From: Rhizobium sp. R635
GTDB lineage: Bacteria; Pseudomonadota; Alphaproteobacteria; Rhizobiales; Rhizobiaceae
Assembly (NCBI RefSeq): GCF_002211285.1
Contig: NZ_LOKX01000001.1
Coordinates: forward strand, 62,001 to 126,000
Length of the DNA: 64,000 bases
Direction: 5' to 3'
Shown here piece by piece: positions 35,819 through 44,298 of the stretch. The first letter of the stretch is position 1; each line of letters starts with the position of its first letter. The notes under the pieces are model-generated. The model worked only from the letters and a program-made list of their open reading frames with translations. It was not told the DNA's origin and did not search any database. Both the position numbers and the translations under genes were made by a program.

Positions 35819-38080
35819 ATGGAATTCCAGATGGCATTTCCGATAGCCGTTATCGACGAGGATTTTGATGGCAAGAGCGCTGCCGGACGCGGCATGCGCG
35901 ATCTCGCCGCAGCCATCGAGAAGGAAGGGTTCCGGATCGTCTCCGGGGTTTCCTATGAGGATGCGCGCCGTCTCGTGCACGTTTTCAATACCGAGTCCTG
36001 CTGGCTGGTCTCCGTCGACGGCGCCGAGGACAAGGCCACGCGCTGGCAGGTGCTGGGAGAAGTGCTCGCCGCAAAGCGGCAGAGAAACGACCGCCTGCCG
36101 ATCTTCCTCTTCGGCGACGATACAACCGCGGAAGACGTTCCGGCCACGGTGCTGCGCCACGCCAACGCCTTCTTCCGGCTGTTCGAGGATTCAGCGGAAT
36201 TCATGGCGCGCGCCATCGCGCAGGCTGCCCGCAACTATCTCGACCGGCTGCCGCCGCCGATGTTCAAGGCGCTGATGGATTACACGCTCGAAGGCGCCTA
36301 TTCATGGCATACGCCCGGTCATGGCGGTGGTGTCGCCTTCCGCAAGAGCCCCGTCGGCCAGCTCTTCTACACGTTCTTCGGCGAAAATACGTTGCGCTCC
36401 GATATCTCCGTATCGGTCGGCAGCGTCGGTTCGCTTCTCGATCATGTCGGACCGATCGCCGAGGGCGAGCGCAATGCGGCGCGCATCTTCGGCACGGACG
36501 AGACCCTCTTCGTCGTCGGCGGCACGTCGACCGCCAACAAGATCGTCTGGCACGGCATGGTCGGGCGCGGCGATCTCGTGCTGTGTGACCGCAACTGCCA
36601 CAAATCCATCCTGCACTCCCTCATCATGACGGGCGCCACGCCGATCTATCTGACGCCCTCGCGCAACGGGCTCGGCATCATCGGTCCGATCTCCAAGGAT
36701 CAGTTCACGCCTGAAGCCATCGCCGGCAAGATCGCCGCCAGCCCCTTTGCCGGGCAGACCAGCGGCAAGGTCCGGCTGATGGTCATCACCAACTCGACCT
36801 ATGACGGGCTCTGCTACAATGTCGATGCGATCAAGGCATCGCTCGGCGACGCGGTCGAGGTGCTGCATTTCGACGAGGCCTGGTACGCCTATGCCAATTT
36901 CCACGAATTCTACGACGGCTTCCACGGGATTTCATCGAACCAGCCCGCGCGGTCGCAAAACGCCATCACCTTCGCCACCCACTCGACACACAAGCTGCTG
37001 GCCGCCCTGTCGCAGGCATCGATGATCCATATCCAGCATGCTGAGAACAAGCGTCTCGACATCACCCGCTTCAACGAAGCCTTCATGATGCACACTTCGA
37101 CCTCGCCGCAATATGGCATCATCGCCTCCTGCGACGTCGCGGCCGCGATGATGGAGCAGCCGGCCGGGCGCGCGCTGGTGCAGGAGACGATCGACGAGGC
37201 GATCAGCTTCCGCCGCGCGATGAACGCCGTGAGAAAGCAAACGGAAGGCAGCTGGTGGTTCGACGTCTGGGAGCCGACGGTTGCCGAGCAGACGCCGAGC
37301 GATACCCATGCCGACTGGGTTCTGAAGCCTGATGATGCCTGGCATGGTTTTACCGGCCTTGCCGAAAACCACGTCATGGTCGACCCGATCAAGGTCACCA
37401 TCCTGTCGCCGGGTCTCTCGGCAAGCGGGGTGATGGACGAGCATGGAATACCGGCCGCCGTCATCACCAAGTTCCTGTCGTCGCGGCGCATCGAGATCGA
37501 AAAGACCGGCCTCTATTCCTTCCTCGTTCTCTTCTCGATGGGCATTACCCGCGGCAAATGGAGCACGCTCGTCACCGAACTGCTCAATTTCAAGGATCTC
37601 TATGACGCCAATGCGCCATTGACCCGCGCGCTGCCCGCAGTCGCCGCTTCCCATCCGGAAGCCTATGCCGGCATGGGTCTGAAGGATCTCTGCGAGCAGA
37701 TCCACGCGATCTATCGCAAGGACGACGTGCCGAAGGCGCAGCGTGAGATGTACACGGTCCTGCCCGAAATGGCGCTGCGTCCAGCCGATGCCTATGACCG
37801 GCTGGTCAAAGGCCAAATCGAGAGCGTCGAGATCGACAAGCTCATGGACCGCATCCTTGCCGTGATGATCGTTCCCTATCCGCCGGGAATTCCGCTGATC
37901 ATGCCGGGCGAGCGGATCACCCAGTCGACGAAGTCGATCCAGGACTACCTGCTCTACGCTCGTGACTTCGACAGTAAATTCCCCGGTTTCGAAACCGATA
38001 TTCACGGCCTTCGCTTCGCGCCCGGCGACGGCGGACGCCGTTACCTCGTCGATTGCATTGCAGGGGAGGGGCAGAAATGA
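35819..38080 (+). CDS. Acid-inducible-type basic amino acid decarboxylase (AdiA-like)
   Basis: 753 residues of the large fold-type I Orn/Lys/Arg decarboxylase family. An N-terminal wing (receiver-like) domain (1-135) is followed by the PLP domain with SWHTPGHGGGVAFRKSPVGQ, FFGENTLRSDISVSVGSVGS, VGGTSTANKIV, HFDEAWYAY and the Schiff-base Lys392 in ATHSTHKLLAALSQASMIHI. Order, length and lysine position match E. coli AdiA (about 755 residues), so arginine to agmatine is favoured, but lysine or ornithine cannot be excluded. It consumes a cytosolic proton per turnover. GGAGGAAC precedes ATG 35819; its stop overlaps the next gene by 4 nt. Confidence 0.9.
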   Translation: MEFQMAFPIAVIDEDFDGKSAAGRGMRDLAAAIEKEGFRIVSGVSYEDARRLVHVFNTESCWLVSVDGAEDKATRWQVLGEVLAAKRQRNDRLPIFLFGDDTTAEDVPATVLRHANAFFRLFEDSAEFMARAIAQAARNYLDRLPPPMFKALMDYTLEGAYSWHTPGHGGGVAFRKSPVGQLFYTFFGENTLRSDISVSVGSVGSLLDHVGPIAEGERNAARIFGTDETLFVVGGTSTANKIVWHGMVGRGDLVLCDRNCHKSILHSLIMTGATPIYLTPSRNGLGIIGPISKDQFTPEAIAGKIAASPFAGQTSGKVRLMVITNSTYDGLCYNVDAIKASLGDAVEVLHFDEAWYAYANFHEFYDGFHGISSNQPARSQNAITFATHSTHKLLAALSQASMIHIQHAENKRLDITRFNEAFMMHTSTSPQYGIIASCDVAAAMMEQPAGRALVQETIDEAISFRRAMNAVRKQTEGSWWFDVWEPTVAEQTPSDTHADWVLKPDDAWHGFTGLAENHVMVDPIKVTILSPGLSASGVMDEHGIPAAVITKFLSSRRIEIEKTGLYSFLVLFSMGITRGKWSTLVTELLNFKDLYDANAPLTRALPAVAASHPEAYAGMGLKDLCEQIHAIYRKDDVPKAQREMYTVLPEMALRPADAYDRLVKGQIESVEIDKLMDRILAVMIVPYPPGIPLIMPGERITQSTKSIQDYLLYARDFDSKFPGFETDIHGLRFAPGDGGRRYLVDCIAGEGQK

Positions 38081-40440
38081 TCCCGCGTGATGTGAAGGCC
38101 CCGACGGTCGCCATACCCTTCCACAAGATGCTGAAGATCGTCGCGATCATCGACCGCGACAATTCTCAGGCTCAGGCGCTGGTGTCACAGATCACCGCTC
38201 AGGGTTTCCAAGTGGAACTGCGCGACGATTATTCCGCCGATGTCTCCGAGGATGCCGACGTCGGCGCCTATATCGGCTCGGTCGAGGGCGGCAAGCTGCC
38301 GGCGGCGCGCAGCTTCCTTCGCTCGGTGAGGGAGATCGGCTTCCGCACGCCGATCTGGGCCATGGCCGATACGCTGACGATTGCCGATATGGATGTCGTC
38401 GAGATGGCCGGCGAGGTGGATGGTTTCGTCTATCTCGGCCAGCAGACGCCCACCTTCTATGCCAAGCAGATCGTGTCCAGCGCGGTCAATTACGGCAAAT
38501 CGCTGCTGCCGCCCTTCTTCGGCGGCATGATGGCCTATGACGGCGAGGCAAACATCGCCTTCGATTGCCCAGGGCATCAGGGCGGCCAGTTCTATCGGAA
38601 ATCGCCGGCCGGCCAGCTCTTCTTCAAATATTTCGGCGAGAGCATTTTCCGTAACGACCTCTGCAATGCCGATGTCGATCTCGGCGACCTCCTGATCCAT
38701 GAAGGCCCCGCCGTCGAGGCCCAGAAGCAGGCGGCCCGCATCTTCGGCGCGGACCGCACCTATTTCATCCTCAACGGAACGAGCACCTCCAACAAGGTGG
38801 TCGCCAATGCGGTGCTGCACAGCGGCGATCTCGTGCTCTTCGATCGCAACAATCACAAATCCCTGCATCAGGGCGCTCTCGTGCAGGCCGGCGCCATCCC
38901 GATCTATCTGCCGACCGCCCGCAATTCCTTCGGCATGATCGGGGCTGTCGATTGGGCGGCCTGGGACGAGGCCTGGCTGCGGCAAAAAATAGAGGAGCAT
39001 CCGCTCGTCGCCGACAAGAGCCGCGCGAAGGCCGAAAGGCCGTTCCGGCTGGCCTGCATCCAACTCGCAACCTATGACGGCACGATCTACAATGTCGCCC
39101 AAGTGATGGAGAAGATCGGCCATCTCTGCGACTACGTGCTCTGGGACGAGGCCTGGATCGGTTACAACGCCTTCCATCCGCTCTTCGACGGCCATAGCCC
39201 GATGCGCCTCAAAGACCTCAGGGCTGACATGCCCGGGCTGTTTTCCACCCAGTCGGTCCACAAGCAGGGCGCCGGTTTTTCCCAGGCATCGCAGATCCAC
39301 AAACGGGACGAACATATCAAGGGCCAGCGCAGGTTCGTCGAACACAAGCGCTTCAATGAATCGCTGCTGATGAATGTCTCGACCTCTCCTTTCTATCCGC
39401 TTTTCGCCTCGCTCGACGTCAATGCCAAGGTGCATGAGGGCAAGGCCGGCGAGATGCTCTGGGACCGCTGCATCGAACTCGGGATCGAGGTTCGCAAGAA
39501 GCTGCGCGGTTTCGTGGGACATTACGAAACCAAAGCCGCAAGCGCCGAGGAACAGTGGTTCTTCGATCCCTTCGTGCCGGACAGGGTGACGGTTTCAGGC
39601 TCCAAGCACACCGGCGATCTCGCCGACATCAGATGGGAGGATGTTCCGACCGAAGTGCTGAAACGCGAGCAGCAATGCTGGCGGTTCGATCCGGAGGCGA
39701 ACTGGCATGGTTATGCCGGCTATGCGCCGGGCTATACGATGGTCGATCCCAACAAACTTGCGATCCTGACCCCCGGCATCGACCGAAAGACCGGCGAATA
39801 TCGCGAATTCGGCGTTCCGGCCACTGTCGTCGCCAACTATCTGCGCGAACAGCGCGTGGTGGCGGAAAAATGCGACTTGAACAGCCTGCTCTTCCTGCTG
39901 ACCCCGGCTGAGGACGAGAGCAAGCTGAACACGCTCGTCGCCAAGCTCGTCAAGTTCAAGAACCTGTGGGATCGCGACGCGCCGCTTCAGGAGGTGCTGC
40001 CGACCGTCTTTGCAGCCAATCGCGAGCGCTATGCCGGTTATACCGTCCGCCAGGTCTGCCATGAGATGCATTCCTTCTACCGCGAGGCGGGCGTCAAGGA
40101 GTTGCAGCGCCTGTGCTTCCGCTCCGAGAGCTTCCCGGAGCCGGCGATCGCGCCGAAGCAGGCCTATGAGGCACTGGTCGCCAACAATGTCGATTACGTG
40201 CCGCTGACGGAAGCCGCCGGCCGCATCTCGGCAACGCTGGCGCTGATCTATCCGCCCGGCATCGGCGTGATCGTACCGGGAGAACGCTGGGACGAAAGGG
40301 CGCGGCCGATGCGGGACTATTTCCTCGCCTTCGAAGAATCCTTCAACCGGTTCCCCGGCTTCAACTACGAGGTCCAGGGCGTATTCCAGGAGCGGATCGA
40401 TGGGCGGATCAAATTCCACACCTATGTCGTGCGCGAGTAG
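38077..40440 (+). CDS. speF: Ornithine decarboxylase, inducible SpeF type
   Basis: 787 residues from ATG 38077, which overlaps the upstream stop (ATGA) and has GGGGAGGGGC before it. It has a wing domain, then FDCPGHQGGQFYRKSPAGQL, FFKYFGESIFRNDLCNADVD, GDLLIHEGPAVEAQKQAARI and TQSVHKQGAGFSQASQIHK with the PLP lysine Lys396. These segments are much closer to E. coli SpeF (DCPGHQGGQ, ADVALGDLLIHEG) than to AdiA. It decarboxylates ornithine to putrescine, using a proton. The downstream potE gene supports this role. It is only about as similar to its operon partner as distant paralogues are, so the pair is not a recent duplication. Confidence 0.93.
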   Translation: MIPRDVKAPTVAIPFHKMLKIVAIIDRDNSQAQALVSQITAQGFQVELRDDYSADVSEDADVGAYIGSVEGGKLPAARSFLRSVREIGFRTPIWAMADTLTIADMDVVEMAGEVDGFVYLGQQTPTFYAKQIVSSAVNYGKSLLPPFFGGMMAYDGEANIAFDCPGHQGGQFYRKSPAGQLFFKYFGESIFRNDLCNADVDLGDLLIHEGPAVEAQKQAARIFGADRTYFILNGTSTSNKVVANAVLHSGDLVLFDRNNHKSLHQGALVQAGAIPIYLPTARNSFGMIGAVDWAAWDEAWLRQKIEEHPLVADKSRAKAERPFRLACIQLATYDGTIYNVAQVMEKIGHLCDYVLWDEAWIGYNAFHPLFDGHSPMRLKDLRADMPGLFSTQSVHKQGAGFSQASQIHKRDEHIKGQRRFVEHKRFNESLLMNVSTSPFYPLFASLDVNAKVHEGKAGEMLWDRCIELGIEVRKKLRGFVGHYETKAASAEEQWFFDPFVPDRVTVSGSKHTGDLADIRWEDVPTEVLKREQQCWRFDPEANWHGYAGYAPGYTMVDPNKLAILTPGIDRKTGEYREFGVPATVVANYLREQRVVAEKCDLNSLLFLLTPAEDESKLNTLVAKLVKFKNLWDRDAPLQEVLPTVFAANRERYAGYTVRQVCHEMHSFYREAGVKELQRLCFRSESFPEPAIAPKQAYEALVANNVDYVPLTEAAGRISATLALIYPPGIGVIVPGERWDERARPMRDYFLAFEESFNRFPGFNYEVQGVFQERIDGRIKFHTYVVRE

Positions 40441-40448
40441 GGGCTGGA

Positions 40449-40552
40449 ACATGCCGCGCAAAAGTGCGCAGCGGTTTTGCGATAACGGCATGTGCAAAAA
40501 CAAGGAGTTAAGGCGTCGGCCAAGCGAATCTGAAAGATCGCGGCGCGCTTTA
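40449..40552. repeat. RIME-type double-palindrome element inside the speF-potE operon
   Basis: Left palindrome 40449-40493 has arms ACATGCCG / CGGCATGT and an inner GCAAAA / TTTTGC. The right part, with GCGAATCTGAAAGATCGC at 40524-40541 and CGCGCTTTA, matches the element at 62098. It starts 9 bp after the speF stop and ends where the GGGAGGAT ribosome binding site of potE starts. Confidence 0.8.
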
Positions 40553-40566
40553 GGGAGGATTTCGTC

Positions 40567-41925
40567 ATGACCGACAACACGATGCATCTTGCGGCCGAGA
40601 CCACGACCAAGAAAAAGATGAACCTGGTGCAGCTCACCTTCATCGTCGCCGTCAACATGATGGGGTCAGGCATCATCATGCTGCCCGCCAACATGGCGCA
40701 GGTCGGCGCGATCTCGCTCCTCTCCTGGCTCGTGACCGCCATCGGCTCGATGGCGATCGCCTATGGCTTCGCCCAGGCGGGGCTGTTCAACCAGCGCCCC
40801 GGAGGCATGTCCGCTTATGCGGAAGATGCCTATGGGAAGGACGGCTATTTCATGGTGTTCTTCCTGTATTTCCTGTCGCTTGCCGTCGGCAACGTGGCGA
40901 TCGGCATCTCGGCCGTCGGTTATCTCGCCGGGTTCTTTCCGGTGCTGACATCGACGCCGATCATGACCTGCCTGGCGCTGATCGTGCTCCTGTGGCTGAC
41001 GACGGCCGCCAATTTCGGCGGGCCGCGCATCACTGGCCGCATCGGCTCGGTCACGGTCTGGGGCGTCATCCTTCCCGTCGGGCTGCTGTCGATCATCGGC
41101 TGGCTGTGGTTCAGCTCCAGCACCTTCGGCGCAGCCTGGAACCCGCAGGGGCTGACGCTGGCGCAAGGCATGGGATCGAGCATTTCGCTCACACTCTGGG
41201 CCTTCCTCGGCATGGAGTCCGCCGCGCAGAATTCCGACGCCGTGGAGAACCCGAAGCGCGACGTGCCGCTCGCCTGCATGTTCGGCACGCTCGGCGCCGC
41301 CGTCATCTATATCCTGTCGACGACGGTCATTCAGGGCATCGTGCCGAATGCGGATCTCGCCACCTCCACGGGGCCGTTCGCACTCGCCTATGCCACCATG
41401 TTCAATCCGACGATCGGTTCGATCATCATGGCGCTTGCCGTGCTTGCCTGCCTGGGCTCGCTGCTCGGCTGGCAGTTCACGATCGCCCAGACGGCGAAGA
41501 CCGCTGCGGACGAGCGGATGTTCCCGTCCATATTTTCCCGGGTGAACGAGATGGGAGCACCGGTCAGCGGCATGATCATTCTCGGCATCGTCCAAACCTG
41601 CCTTGCCCTGATGACCATATCGCCAACGCTCAGCGAACAGTTCTCGGCGCTCGTCAATCTCGCTGTCGTCACCAACGTGCTGCCCTACATCATCGCGCTT
41701 TCAGCCCTGTTCGTCATGATGAAGGCCGCTCGCGTACCACAGGCGAAATACCGGCTGAACGCCACCATCGCCCTGGTCGGCATGGCCTACAGCGTCTTCG
41801 CCATCTACGCCTCCGGCAAGGATGCGGTGCTGGGCGGCATGATCGTCACCGGCATCGGTTTCATTATTTACGGCCTGATCGCCCCGCGTTTCGCCGATGG
41901 CGCGAACCGGGCGCCGACTGCCTAA
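40567..41925 (+). CDS. potE: Putrescine-ornithine antiporter
   Basis: 452 residues, 12 membrane helices. The N-terminal VNMMGSGIIMLPANMAQVG, then SWLVTAIGSMAIAYGFAQAG, and LTLWAFLGMESAAQNSDAVE all parallel E. coli PotE closely, as do LLGWQFTIAQTAKT and NLAVVTNVLPYII. It exchanges cytosolic putrescine for external ornithine, or takes up putrescine with a proton. The order speF-potE is the enterobacterial arrangement and makes the call robust. A RIME element separates it from speF (126-bp gap). GGAGG at 40555-40559 serves as ribosome binding site. Confidence 0.93.
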   Translation: MTDNTMHLAAETTTKKKMNLVQLTFIVAVNMMGSGIIMLPANMAQVGAISLLSWLVTAIGSMAIAYGFAQAGLFNQRPGGMSAYAEDAYGKDGYFMVFFLYFLSLAVGNVAIGISAVGYLAGFFPVLTSTPIMTCLALIVLLWLTTAANFGGPRITGRIGSVTVWGVILPVGLLSIIGWLWFSSSTFGAAWNPQGLTLAQGMGSSISLTLWAFLGMESAAQNSDAVENPKRDVPLACMFGTLGAAVIYILSTTVIQGIVPNADLATSTGPFALAYATMFNPTIGSIIMALAVLACLGSLLGWQFTIAQTAKTAADERMFPSIFSRVNEMGAPVSGMIILGIVQTCLALMTISPTLSEQFSALVNLAVVTNVLPYIIALSALFVMMKAARVPQAKYRLNATIALVGMAYSVFAIYASGKDAVLGGMIVTGIGFIIYGLIAPRFADGANRAPTA

Positions 41926-41942
41926 CAGAGGGAGGACCAAAC

Positions 41943-42869
41943 ATGTCACGAAGAAATGGTCGCTGGGCGATTGTCGCCCTCTCTGTCCTCGCCGCGACGG
42001 CCTCGTCGGCTCTCGGCACATCAGCGCAGGCGCAGACGCTCGACCGTGTCAGGTCAAGCAGCGCGCTGAAGCTTGGCTACGATCCGGATGCAAGGCCCTT
42101 TTCCTTCAATGCCGAGCAGGGTCGGCCCGATGGTTACGCCGTCGCCCTCTGCAACAAGATCGCCGATAGTCTGAGAGCCCAGCTGAACCTGCCGAAACTC
42201 GATGTGGAATGGGTTTCCCTGTCAGGCGACGCCAAGACACAGGCCATCGAGAGCGGCGCGGCGGATCTCGTCTGCGGGGCGGAGCCGGTGACGCTGACGC
42301 GCCGGCAGCAGGTCTCGTTCTCCATCCCGATCTTCCCGAGCGGCACCGGCGCGCTGCTCAGCGCCAGCGCGCCGTTGGCGTTGCGCGAAGTCCTGCAATA
42401 TGGCGAACCGTCGAGCCGTCCCGTCTGGCGTGGCTCCCCGGCCCGTACGATCCTCGAACACAAGACATTCTCGTCGATCGCCGGCACGACGAGCGAAGGC
42501 TGGCTGTCCGACAGGATCAAGACTTTCCAGCTCGCGGCGACCGCGACACCGGTCAATGACTATCAGCAGGGGATCGAAAGCGTGCTCGACGGCAGTTCGG
42601 CGGTGCTCTTCGGCGATATGCCGCTGCTGATGGACGCTGCTGCCCGCAGCGACAACTCCGGCAACCTGATCGTCCTGCAGCGTTATTTCACCTACGAACC
42701 GCTCGGCCTCGAACTGGCGCGCGGCGACGAGGACTTTCGCCTGGCCGTCGATCGTGCCCTGAGCCAGGCTTACGCATCCCAGGATTTCCGGACGTTTTTC
42801 ACGACATGGTTCGGACCGCCCGACGAAGCGACCGTGACATTCTTCCAGCAGACGACTTTGCCGGAATAG
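41943..42869 (+). CDS. Orphan amino acid-type ABC solute-binding protein
   Basis: 308 residues. A long signal peptide (about 1-35, RWAIVALSVLAATASSALGTS, cleavage near AQAQ) leads to a family-3 bilobed solute-binding domain: LDRVRSSSALKLGYDPDARP, PFSFNAEQGRPDGYAVALCN, AIESGAADLVCGAEPVT and SVLDGSSAVLFGDMPLLM. Two Cys (LCNKI, LVCGAE) may pair. It would bind a polar amino acid or amine in the periplasm. No ABC permease or ATPase gene is adjacent, and it starts 17 bp after potE (GGGAGGAC upstream), so it probably belongs to the decarboxylase operon. It could deliver ligand to another transporter or act as a sensor. Confidence 0.85.
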   Translation: MSRRNGRWAIVALSVLAATASSALGTSAQAQTLDRVRSSSALKLGYDPDARPFSFNAEQGRPDGYAVALCNKIADSLRAQLNLPKLDVEWVSLSGDAKTQAIESGAADLVCGAEPVTLTRRQQVSFSIPIFPSGTGALLSASAPLALREVLQYGEPSSRPVWRGSPARTILEHKTFSSIAGTTSEGWLSDRIKTFQLAATATPVNDYQQGIESVLDGSSAVLFGDMPLLMDAAARSDNSGNLIVLQRYFTYEPLGLELARGDEDFRLAVDRALSQAYASQDFRTFFTTWFGPPDEATVTFFQQTTLPE

Positions 42870-43089
42870 GCGCGTTCGGCGCGTGACATTGACGCAGGCG
42901 CCGTTTCATCAACGGCGACAGCCGCCGAAGCTCGTTCAGCGAGATCGGTAAGGTTGTCGTGTCGTTTCTTCCCTTTTCAAGATACAAGTAGCCCCGCTTG
43001 GGAATGGCGCACCGAGAGGAAGCCGTCAAACTCCTGCCATACGCGCTTCATTAACTCCTGGAGCGATGATCCTGTCGATTGGAGATCTG

Positions 43090-44235
43090 ATGCCCGCCAT
43101 CTCTCGAAAGAAAGTTCACGGCGCCCATACGCAAGGGCAAGTCATCGATGGCGCCGAGGATATCGGCGTCGCCTATCAGGTGTTTTCCGACACGGTGATA
43201 GAGGATGTCGTTGTCAAGAATTCTCCTCGCGGCTTCAAATTTCACAACGGCACGAACCTCGTCATCAGGCGCTGTGAAACCGAGAATGTGAAGGGCGATG
43301 GCATCTATCTCACGAAGACGGTGAACGTGCTGCTGGAAAACAACCGGTTCGGAGCGGCGCCGGGAGAGGGAGCCGACTGCTGCCAGTTCGCCTACCAAAA
43401 CAGCGATACCAATATCAGCTCCGATGTCGTCATCCGGGGCAATCTCTTCCTTCAGTCGCCGGTCAGCGCATCGAACAAGGGCGCGCTGGTCTGTGACAAA
43501 ACTCGAAAATATCGCGTTGAATACAACTTCATCGGCGGGAAAAACTTCTCCTTTTCATCGATTGGCGATGATGCCGTCGTGCGCAGCAACATCATGCGCG
43601 ACGGCCGGATGAACGACTATTCCTTCGGCTACGGCATTGGCGACAAGGCGGACCATGCCGGGCATCATGTTTATGACAACTGGATCGAGAACAACAATCG
43701 CGGCGTTGCCCTGAGCGGTTTTTCGGATCAGGAACAGGCATTCCGCAAAGACATCGATATCCATGACAACGTGATCAGCGGATGTGACATCGCCTTCTTC
43801 GCCAACCGCGCGTGGTCCGGGAGCTTCCGGCGCAACATATTCCTGCGGTGCGGGCAGGATATCGTCCTGAAGGGAAACGGCAAAGCGACCGCCGGGCAGG
43901 TCGACGACAATTATGCCAATGACGGCAGCTTTCTCAATGTCACGCCGCCACCGCTTCGCCTCGGCCCCGACGGAAAAGCATCCGTCGCATCCGGAGAATG
44001 GACATCCGAGCCGGATGAGATCCGCATCCAGTGGCGCAACAAGGGGATCGATATCCCGGGCGCCAACCGGCCTTCCATCGCCACCGAGCCCGGCATGGAA
44101 CTCTCATGCGTCCTGCTGGCCCGCAAGGACCAGAATTGGATGCTGGCGATAGCCGAGACCGCCTACGACGACTTCAAGCCGCGCGCATGGCAGGAGCACA
44201 TGCTGCCATGGCAGAAGCGATATCTTTCGATCTAA
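43090..44235 (+). CDS. Right-handed parallel beta-helix repeat protein
   Basis: 381 residues from ATG 43090, where GGAG is 6 nt upstream; an ATG at 43066 has an SD too close. Most of the chain is repeats of about 22-25 residues with N-x-I/V-x-x-N-x-F/I turns (VIRRCETENVKGDGIYL, VLLENNRFG, VVIRGNLF, VYDNWIENNNRGVAL, DIHDNVISGCDIAF). This is the PbH1 fold found in polysaccharide lyases, epimerases and phage tailspikes. No signal peptide or type I RTX repeats are visible. Next door is a convergent O-antigen ligase-like gene, so a polysaccharide substrate is plausible. The catalytic residues cannot be assigned. Confidence 0.78.
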   Translation: MPAISRKKVHGAHTQGQVIDGAEDIGVAYQVFSDTVIEDVVVKNSPRGFKFHNGTNLVIRRCETENVKGDGIYLTKTVNVLLENNRFGAAPGEGADCCQFAYQNSDTNISSDVVIRGNLFLQSPVSASNKGALVCDKTRKYRVEYNFIGGKNFSFSSIGDDAVVRSNIMRDGRMNDYSFGYGIGDKADHAGHHVYDNWIENNNRGVALSGFSDQEQAFRKDIDIHDNVISGCDIAFFANRAWSGSFRRNIFLRCGQDIVLKGNGKATAGQVDDNYANDGSFLNVTPPPLRLGPDGKASVASGEWTSEPDEIRIQWRNKGIDIPGANRPSIATEPGMELSCVLLARKDQNWMLAIAETAYDDFKPRAWQEHMLPWQKRYLSI

Positions 44236-44298
44236 GCGGCGATTGTCCGGCCTCGCTGAAGGCCGGTGAAGCATTTTGCTGTCGATCGCGCGTTGCCT

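Noticed and set aside
38185..39522. Minus-strand frame of 445 codons over speF
   Set aside because: Antisense shadow. speF carries all expected decarboxylase motifs.
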